Below are positions 14,323 to 18,906 of a stretch of DNA of 18,906 bases, piece by piece. Each line of letters begins with the position of its first letter. The stretch's first letter is position 1. Origin of the DNA: JBCLLP01 sp039738635 (GTDB lineage: Bacteria; Patescibacteriota; Saccharimonadia; CAILAD01; BJGX01); contig JBCLLN010000011.1 of NCBI GenBank assembly GCA_039738635.1, positions 1 to 18,906 on the forward strand. Reading direction: 5' to 3'. A program made the translations under genes and the position numbers. The notes below the pieces were generated by a model. The model saw only the letters and a program-made list of their open reading frames with translations. It was not told where the DNA came from and did not search any database.

Positions 14323-14465
14323 AAATTTCCAAGTACAAGCATGATTGTTTGGATACTCGCTCAAACATCTCTATGATGATTGGTGATCGTTCGTCGTCTA
14401 TTATTATCATTTCTTCATCTAAACTTTTATTTAAGTAACCAATTGGTGTCACACTAGGGCGCCGG
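14309..14465 (-). pseudogene. Serine recombinase fragment
   Basis: The minus-strand frame gives LGRRPSVTPIGYLNKSLDEE followed by MIIIDDERSPIIIEMFERVS and about a dozen unrelated residues before TAA. The PIGYLN...I-ID-ER-PII--MFE pattern is the start of the recombinase domain (PF07508 type) of large serine recombinases. The N-terminal resolvase domain with the catalytic serine and the rest of the DNA-binding region are missing, so this is a relic of an integrated element. It starts directly at the stop codon of the cupin gene. Confidence 0.7.
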
Positions 14466-14466
14466 C

Positions 14467-14886
14467 CTAAGTTGTGGTCTCGGCTGCGTGCTCGGCGGTC
14501 TCGGCCGCATCGGCGTCAGCCTTGGTTATATGGATTGCGCCATCTGGGTGATTGGCTGGCGAGTAGACCGAGTAGAACTTGAGTTCCTCGTTGCCAGTAT
14601 TGATTACATTATGCCAGGTGCCGGCCGGGATAATGGCCGCCCAGTCACTTTTGAGCTCGACCTCCGAGTCCAGACTATCTTCGGTTGGTCCACTAACGAG
14701 CTTGGCCTGCCCTTGCTCGAGGCGGATAAATTGGTCAATGGTCGGGTGGACCTCAAGACCGATCTCACTACCGACCGGAATGCTCATGACAGTCAGCTGG
14801 CTGTATTCACCGGTAAAGAGCACCGTGCGAAAATTGGTATTATCTTTTGTGACATCCTCGATATTTGACGCGTATACAGCTTTCAT
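14467..14886 (-). CDS. Single-domain cupin protein
   Basis: The protein has 139 residues from the chosen ATG, which has GGAG six bases upstream; an ATG at 14898 would add MEIN. The cupin core is clear: SQLTVMSIPVGSEIGLEVHP, where H is a likely metal ligand; IDQFIRLEQGQAKLV in the family's E-x6-G position; and WAAIIPAGTWHNVINTG with the second-motif histidine. YSPANHPDGAIH matches the usual end of mannose-6-phosphate isomerase-like small cupins. The tail is alanine- and glutamate-rich. It is probably a metal-binding isomerase or sugar-binding protein; the substrate is unknown. A TATACT box just upstream of 14898 may be its promoter. Confidence 0.8.
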   Translation of the reverse strand: MKAVYASNIEDVTKDNTNFRTVLFTGEYSQLTVMSIPVGSEIGLEVHPTIDQFIRLEQGQAKLVSGPTEDSLDSEVELKSDWAAIIPAGTWHNVINTGNEELKFYSVYSPANHPDGAIHITKADADAAETAEHAAETTT

Positions 14887-14980
14887 ATTGATCTCCATTA
14901 ACCCCCCAGTATAACATCCTTAGGCAAGACGACCCTCACCGTTGCTGAGCTTTAATAAGCTCTGGCTGTCCTGGGGTCGA

Positions 14981-15084
14981 TGGGGGATGGAGTCTTTGCG
15001 ATCGACGCCAGCGACCTCAATACCCTCACCAGCGCCCAAAAAACCACCATACACGCCAAATACCTTGATATACATATCATTTAG
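14981..15084 (+). pseudogene. Orphan C-cap of a repeat-array protein
   Basis: In frame with a TAG at 15082-15084 the DNA reads DLNTLTSAQKTTIHAKYLDI then HII. It aligns with the 19-residue C-cap of the three genes downstream (for example LPRAEKTAFHAKYPDIRIF). The preceding residues GVFAIDAS do not match the repeat. It is followed by the same leader sequence as the intact genes, so it is the relic of the cassette before gene A. Confidence 0.75.
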
Positions 15085-15161
15085 CTAACAAAGTATTTGA
15101 CACCATAATAAGCCTAGTGCATCATAGTAATATAATTATATTGAATATAAAAGGAGTTAAA
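15085..15161 (+). promoter_or_regulatory. Array leader, copy 1
   Basis: The conserved leader opens GCTAACAAAGTATTTGACA and carries AGCCTAGTGCATCATAGTAA, TATAAT and the Shine-Dalgarno sequence AAAAGGAG. TTGACA is at 15097-15102. A -10 at normal spacing would be CATCAT at 15120-15125; the better TATAAT at 15131-15136 is 28 bases away. The start codon is GTG at 15162. Confidence 0.75.
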
Positions 15162-16361
15162 GTGACACCAGAACTACCTTCGGGTCCAGATACTAGAGAA
15201 AATGATCCCAGCCGAGCAAAAGCTATGGCTTATGGTTCAAAATCCATAGTGGAAAAGCGGGCAGCACTATTGGGAGATGCCCAAGCCAAGCTTGACAAAG
15301 TATTACGTGCAGGAACCGATAATCCTGATACTGAGAAAGCGTTGCGGGACTTAGAAGCTGATATACCTAGAGTCGTTGCCGAGGCAGCCAGCGATAGGCT
15401 ACTTGCCGATTTAGCCGCAGACCATGCAGGCCATCAATATGATGAAGAAAAACCCATACAAGCAAAATTAGATGCTGCAAGGGCAGGTAACGGAGCTGCA
15501 AGAGTGGATGATATACATAGAGCAGAGGCAGAGGCCTATGGCTCAGATAACGCAGAGACAAAGAGGGCAGAACTATTGGGAGAAGCCCAAGCCGCCCTTA
15601 ATGTAATAGCGGCAAACAGAGACCCTAACGACCCAGGCATAGAGACCGCGCGGCAAACATTATTAGACTCTATAGATGGGATTATATTACAAGCAAATGA
15701 ATTAAGAGCATTTGCCAATGAATCAGCAGATCAAGCCAACAGCAATTATAACACAGAAGTGAGTTTACAAAACCAACTAAACGAAGCAACTGGTAAACCA
15801 GAAATAAAAAGTGAGTATGAAAAAACCCAAGAAGCCAAAGAACAAATTGAAGCTATGAAGCAATGGTTAATAGCTAGCAATGCCTACGATGATGCAGGTA
15901 TAGACCAAATATTTGATAGATTAAGTGTAAAATACGATAAAGGCACAGACCAAGCCGTAGTCAATGGGCACCTCAACCTCGACGGCCTCACTAGCGCTGA
16001 AGGCCTAAAGTTCCCTACTACCATCAATGGTAGCCTTAACCTTGACGGCCTTACCAGTGCCGAAGGTCTCAAGTTCCCCACCACCATCAGTGGCAGCCTC
16101 TACCTCAATAACCTTACCAGCGCCGAAGACCTAACTCTTCCCACCATCATCGGTGGCAGCCTCAAACTCGGCAGCCTTACCAGCGTCGAAGGCTTAAAGC
16201 TACCCACCACCGTCAGTGGCAGCCTCTACCTCAATAATCTCACCAGCGCCGAAGGCCTAACCCTACCCACCATCATCGGTGGCGGCGTCAACCTCAACGG
16301 ACTCCCCAGAGCCGAAAAAACTGCCTTCCACGCTAAATACCCTGATATACGAATTTTCTAG
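15162..16361 (+). CDS. Repeat-array protein A (helical duplicated N-region, five 21-residue repeats)
   Basis: The protein has 399 residues. The start is GTG 15162, set by AAAAGGAG; a GTG at 15117 lies inside the leader and is rejected. Residues 17-110 and 119-212 are two diverged copies of an alpha-helical module (AMAYGS...KRAALLGDAQA and AEAYGS...KRAELLGEAQA, each ending in a Q-L-NE/LDAA-type helix). Residues 219-275 match the N-module of genes B and C (EAKEQIEAMKQWLI). Five 21-residue repeats (276-380, consensus LTSAEGL-LPTTI-GSLYLNN) precede the 19-residue C-cap LPRAEKTAFHAKYPDIRIF. The repeats are probably a beta-solenoid with one coil per unit; I do not recognise a named family. No signal peptide, membrane segment or cysteine is seen. 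Function unknown; binding or export by a non-Sec route is possible. Confidence 0.85.
   Translation: MTPELPSGPDTRENDPSRAKAMAYGSKSIVEKRAALLGDAQAKLDKVLRAGTDNPDTEKALRDLEADIPRVVAEAASDRLLADLAADHAGHQYDEEKPIQAKLDAARAGNGAARVDDIHRAEAEAYGSDNAETKRAELLGEAQAALNVIAANRDPNDPGIETARQTLLDSIDGIILQANELRAFANESADQANSNYNTEVSLQNQLNEATGKPEIKSEYEKTQEAKEQIEAMKQWLIASNAYDDAGIDQIFDRLSVKYDKGTDQAVVNGHLNLDGLTSAEGLKFPTTINGSLNLDGLTSAEGLKFPTTISGSLYLNNLTSAEDLTLPTIIGGSLKLGSLTSVEGLKLPTTVSGSLYLNNLTSAEGLTLPTIIGGGVNLNGLPRAEKTAFHAKYPDIRIF
15987..16301 (+). repeat. Five 63-bp coding repeats in gene A
   Basis: There are five exact-length 63-base units, each starting at the CTC/CTT codon of LTSAEG. They are more diverged from each other at third positions than those in gene B. 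Confidence 0.9.
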
Positions 16362-16440
16362 CTAACAAAATGTATTTGACACCATAATAAGCCTAGCGCA
16401 TCATAGTAATATAATTATATTGAATATAAAAGGAGTTAAA
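16362..16440 (+). promoter_or_regulatory. Array leader, copy 2
   Basis: It is nearly identical to copy 1 over its whole length: TTGACA at 16376-16381, TATAAT at 16410-16415, and AAAAGGAG then ATG at 16441. It starts directly after the stop codon of gene A. No terminator hairpin separates gene A from gene B, so read-through transcripts are possible. Confidence 0.75.
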
Positions 16441-17661
16441 ATGTCATCACAACTACCTTCAGACTCTGGTACTATAGAAAATGAAAAAACCCTAGAAGCC
16501 AAAGAACAAATTGAAGCTATGAGGCAATGGTTAATAGCTAACAAAACCTACGATGATAGGGGAATAAGCGAAATAATTGGTAGGCTAAGAGTAGAATACG
16601 ATAACGGTACAGATCGGGCCACCGTCAGTGGCGGCCTCGACCTCCGCGGACTCACCAGCGCCGAAGGCCTAACCCTCCCCACCACCGTCAGTGGCCACAT
16701 CTTCTTAGACAGACTCACTAGGGCTGATAGCCTAACCCTCCCCACCACCATCAATGGTTACCTCTATCTTCGCGGGCTCACCAGCGCCGAAGGCCTAACC
16801 CTTCCCACCACCATCAGTGGCGACCTCTACCTTGACAGTCTTACCAGCGCCGAGAACCTAACCCTCCCCGCCACCATCAATGGCTACCTATACCTCAGTG
16901 GCCTCACCAGTGCTGAAGGCCTAACCCTCCCCACTACCTTCGGTGGCGGCCTCATCCTCGACGGCCTCACCAGTGCTGAAGGCCTAACCCTCCCCACTAC
17001 CTTTGATGGCCACCTCTATCTCAGCCTCCGTGGCCTCACCAGCGCCGAAGGCCTAACCCTCCCCACCACCGTCAGTGGCGATCTTATCCTCAACAGCTTC
17101 ACCAGCGCCGAGGGCCTAATCCTACCTAACTCTATCGGTGGCGGCCTCAGCCTCCGCGGGCTCACCAGCGCCAAAGGCCTAACCCTCCCCACCACCATTA
17201 GTGGTGATCTCAGCCTCGACAGACTCACCAGCGCCGAGGGCCTAATCCTACCTAACTCTATCGGTGGTGATCTCAGCCTCGACAGACTCACCAGCGCCAA
17301 AGGCCTAACCCTACCTAACTCTATCGGTGGTGATCTCAGCCTCTGCGGGCTCACTAGTGCCGAAGGCCTAACCCTCCCCACCACAATCAGTGGCGACCTC
17401 AGCCTCGACAGGCTTATCAGTGCTGAAGGCCTAACCCTCCCTAATTCCATCGGTGGTGGCCTCGACCTCCGTGGACTCACCAGCGCCAAAGGCCTAATCC
17501 TCTTCACCACCATCAGTGGCCACCTCTTCTTAGACAGCCTCACCAGCGCCGAAGGCCTAACCCTACCCACCACCATTGGCGGTGGCCTCAACCTCCCCAG
17601 CCTCACAAGCGCCGATAAAGATGCTCTCCGCACTAAATACCCTCATATACGAATCTTCTAG
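16441..17661 (+). CDS. Repeat-array protein B (fifteen 21-residue repeats)
   Basis: The protein has 406 residues. The ATG at 16441 follows AAAAGGAG; an upstream in-frame start at 16420 lies in the leader. Residues 1-70 are the short N-module: MSSQLPSDSGTIENEKTLEA, then KEQIEAMRQWLIANKTYDD and ISEIIGRLRVEYDNGT. Residues 71-387 carry fifteen repeats of 21 residues, one of them 23 residues long, with consensus LTSAEGLTLPTTISGDLYLDG. Leucines recur at fixed spacing and P-T-T-I-x-G marks a turn. A 19-residue C-cap (LTSADKDALRTKYPHIRIF) closes it. There are two repeat subtypes (LPTTISG and LPNSIGG), which alternate in the middle. This pattern fits a parallel beta-solenoid, a surface suited to protein or glycan binding. 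No signal peptide or anchor is seen. Confidence 0.88.
   Translation: MSSQLPSDSGTIENEKTLEAKEQIEAMRQWLIANKTYDDRGISEIIGRLRVEYDNGTDRATVSGGLDLRGLTSAEGLTLPTTVSGHIFLDRLTRADSLTLPTTINGYLYLRGLTSAEGLTLPTTISGDLYLDSLTSAENLTLPATINGYLYLSGLTSAEGLTLPTTFGGGLILDGLTSAEGLTLPTTFDGHLYLSLRGLTSAEGLTLPTTVSGDLILNSFTSAEGLILPNSIGGGLSLRGLTSAKGLTLPTTISGDLSLDRLTSAEGLILPNSIGGDLSLDRLTSAKGLTLPNSIGGDLSLCGLTSAEGLTLPTTISGDLSLDRLISAEGLTLPNSIGGGLDLRGLTSAKGLILFTTISGHLFLDSLTSAEGLTLPTTIGGGLNLPSLTSADKDALRTKYPHIRIF
16651..17601 (+). repeat. Fifteen 63-bp coding repeats in gene B
   Basis: Units are 63 bases long except the sixth, which has a 6-base insertion. Many units are nearly identical (CTCACCAGCGCCGAAGGCCT, then AACCCTCCCCACCACC). 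The coding strand is strongly C-rich compared with the AT-rich N-module and leader. Confidence 0.92.
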
Positions 17662-17739
17662 CTAACAAAATGTATTTGACATGAAAATAAGCCTAGTGCA
17701 TTATAGTAATATAATTTGTTAATTATAAAAGGAGTTAAA
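17662..17739 (+). promoter_or_regulatory. Array leader, copy 3
   Basis: TTGACA is at 17676-17681, CATTAT at 17699-17704 with 17-base spacing, and TATAAT at 17710-17715. The AAAAGGAG motif and ATG 17740 are kept. It is slightly diverged after the TATAAT, where TTGTTAATTA replaces TATATTGAATA. Confidence 0.75.
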
Positions 17740-18516
17740 ATGTCATCACAACTACCTTCAGACTCTGGTACTATAGAAAATGAAAAAACCCTAGAAGCCA
17801 AAGAACAAATTGAAGCTATGAAGCAATGGTTACTAACAGACAAAAGCTACCATGCTTCAGCTATAGACGAAATAATTAATAGGCTAAGAGTAGAATACGA
17901 TAACGGTACAGAGCGGGCCGTAGTTCATGGCTTCCTCGCCCTCAATAGCCTCACTAGTGCCGAGGGCCTAACTCTCCCCATCATCGTCAATGGTAGTCTC
18001 TACCTCGGTAATCTCACCAGCGCCAAAGGCCTAACCCTACCCACCTCCATTGGTGGCGACCTCAGCCTCAACGGCCTCTCCAGCGCCGAGAACCTAACCC
18101 TCCCCACCACCATCAGTGGCGGCCTCTATCTCGACCGCCTCACCAGCGCCGAGAACCTAACCCTCCCCACCATTATCGGTGGTGACCTCGACCTTGATGG
18201 CCTCACCAGCACTGAGGGCCTAACCTTACCCACTATCGTCAGTGGTGACCTCTACCTCGGTAACCTCACCAGCGCCGAGGGACTAACCCTCCCCACCACC
18301 ATTGGTGGCGACCTCGAACTCAGAGGCCTCATTAGAGCTGAGGGCCTAGACTTGTCTGGTACCACCATTGGTGACAACCTCATCCTCCACAGACTCACCA
18401 GCGCCGATGGACTAACCCTCCCCACCACCATCAGTGGCGGCGTCAACCTCAACGGACTCAGCGCCGTCGATAGAGATGTCATCCACACTAAATACCCTAA
18501 TATACGAATCTTCTAG
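17740..18516 (+). CDS. Repeat-array protein C (eight 21-residue repeats)
   Basis: The protein has 258 residues. The first 81 bases of coding sequence are identical to gene B apart from the codon change that makes QIEAMK instead of QIEAMR just after them. The N-module is again 70 residues. Eight repeats follow (71-239), one of them 22 residues long (LIRAEGLDLSGTT...). The C-cap is LSAVDRDVIHTKYPNIRIF. The same solenoid prediction applies, with a shorter barrel. After the stop the leader-like GCTAACAAAA is present but the rest of the leader is replaced by unrelated sequence, where a RAYT/REP relic lies at 18.6 kb. Confidence 0.88.
   Translation: MSSQLPSDSGTIENEKTLEAKEQIEAMKQWLLTDKSYHASAIDEIINRLRVEYDNGTERAVVHGFLALNSLTSAEGLTLPIIVNGSLYLGNLTSAKGLTLPTSIGGDLSLNGLSSAENLTLPTTISGGLYLDRLTSAENLTLPTIIGGDLDLDGLTSTEGLTLPTIVSGDLYLGNLTSAEGLTLPTTIGGDLELRGLIRAEGLDLSGTTIGDNLILHRLTSADGLTLPTTISGGVNLNGLSAVDRDVIHTKYPNIRIF
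17950..18456 (+). repeat. Eight coding repeats in gene C
   Basis: Seven 63-base units plus one of 66 bases. They are more varied than in gene B but share the LTSAEGLTLP core. Confidence 0.9.
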
Positions 18517-18631
18517 CTAACAAAATAATCTAAGAGCCTACTCTTTGGCAACTAGTAATCCTAAAGTAAGTGTCATTACTAACTCTAAAAACCCCCATGT
18601 ATAAGAGAGTTTTACAGATTTTGTTAATTTC

Positions 18632-18664
18632 CCATCTGGAAAAGGCCTGGCCTTTTCCAGATGG
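18632..18664. repeat. REP-like palindrome, type 2, perfect copy
   Basis: The 16-base arms CCATCTGGAAAAGGCC and GGCCTTTTCCAGATGG surround a single T and pair perfectly. The tail is CGGTTTTACAGAT; the stop codon of the adjacent transposase tail lies within this tail. The bases 18527-18631 before it show no gene. Confidence 0.85.
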
Positions 18665-18669
18665 CGGTT

Positions 18670-18762
18670 TTACAGATTTGCTACTTGATAGTTTAGCTCA
18701 TTCATTATTTGTGTGTGTTTCTTGTAGTCAGCGATAAATTCCTGGTAAGCTTCTCTGCTGGA
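18670..18762 (-). pseudogene. C-terminal tail of a RAYT-like transposase
   Basis: The minus strand encodes SSREAYQEFIADYKKHTQIM followed by NELNYQVANL and TAA. The SP-x-AY-x-EF-x-x-DY pattern matches the end of RAYT proteins and the remnant at 6.2 kb (TSPKEYMKFIEEYDE). The N-terminal and catalytic parts are absent. Confidence 0.5.
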
Positions 18763-18785
18763 GTGTTGTCAAGTGATTACAATAG

Positions 18786-18845
18786 GGACTTAGCGCCGAC
18801 AAAACCATCTTTAGCACTAAATACCCTGATATACATATCATCTAG
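18786..18845 (+). pseudogene. Second orphan C-cap of the array
   Basis: The frame gives GLSADKTIFSTKYPDIHII and a TAG at 18843-18845, matching the C-cap of genes A-C. It ends in DIHII, like the relic at 15.0 kb rather than the IRIF of the intact genes. The body of this member has been lost, replaced by the RAYT/REP segment. Confidence 0.75.
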
Positions 18846-18906
18846 CTAACAAAATGTATTTGACATAAAAATAAGCCTAGCGCATCATAGTAATATAATT
18901 ATATTG
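18846..18906 (+). promoter_or_regulatory. Array leader, copy 4, of a further member beyond the window
   Basis: TTGACA at 18860-18865 and TATAAT at 18894-18899 have the same arrangement as the other leaders. The sequence stops in the TATATTG part, before the expected AAAAGGAG and start codon, so another array gene very probably follows. Confidence 0.75.

Noticed and set aside
17016..17633. Long antisense open frame (205 codons) opposite gene B, and similar ones at 15884-16087, 16548-16754 and 18252-18488
   Set aside because: They are the reverse strand of the 63-bp repeats; the period keeps any stop-free frame open. The products are low-complexity R/P/S/L strings without an RBS.

Overview
The window looks like an accessory region of a small-genome bacterium. 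The best guess is Candidatus Saccharibacteria or another Patescibacteria/CPR lineage. The reasons are moderate-to-low GC with AT-rich spacers, very short or absent mRNA leaders, a membrane-anchored PQQ-type sugar dehydrogenase, SIMPL, DUF7282-like and prealbumin-fold surface proteins, and many gene fragments. UGA is used as a stop (for example at 1185-1187 and 14320-14322), which argues against the UGA-recoded CPR groups. The assignment is inference; no rRNA or ribosomal protein is present.

Layout. 1-689 is the 3' end of a surface protein with prealbumin-like repeats and a THGFWKNH domain. 827-1441 holds a tRNA 3'-end scar and a DinJ/YafQ-type toxin-antitoxin pair with a leaderless promoter. 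1657-2385 is a SIMPL protein. 2490-5557 (minus) holds an I78-like protein, a family 4 glycosyltransferase and an overlapping GH13 alpha-glucosidase. 5685-7914 is a mosaic: a truncated second I78 copy, a decayed REP-associated tyrosine transposase (RAYT) between inverted repeats, the 3' end of a second YafQ toxin, the 3' end of a methyltransferase, and a prealbumin-repeat gene truncated at its junction with it. 8170-9267 is an unrecognised protein with a strong terminator. 9364-10599 (minus) is the sugar dehydrogenase, preceded by a Sua5/YrdC-like fragment. 10922-12280 encodes a secreted metzincin-like protein with QEIGH in place of HEXXH, then a DUF7282-like lipid- or membrane-anchored protein. 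12683-13909 (minus) is a LysA-family decarboxylase. 14098-14886 has a small membrane protein, a serine-recombinase fragment and a cupin.

The most unusual part is 14981-18906: a tandem array of cassettes, each with a near-identical leader of about 80 bp and, where intact, a 70-codon helical N-module, a run of 21-residue repeats (5, 15 and 8 copies in the three intact genes) and a 19-residue C-cap ending KYP-IRIF. Two orphan C-caps flank the intact genes and the leader of a further member runs off the end of the window, so there are at least five cassettes or remnants. The repeats are nearly identical 63-bp DNA units, so copy number can probably change by recombination. None of the three proteins has a recognisable signal peptide.

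A second theme is RAYT/REP decay. Two unrelated palindrome families each abut the C-terminal codons of a dead transposase: the AAGGT-CTC-ACCTT type at 5.9-6.4 kb, and the AAAGGCC-T-GGCCTTT type at 9.3, 12.4-12.5 and 18.6 kb. Together with duplicated segments, this explains much of the broken-gene mosaic.
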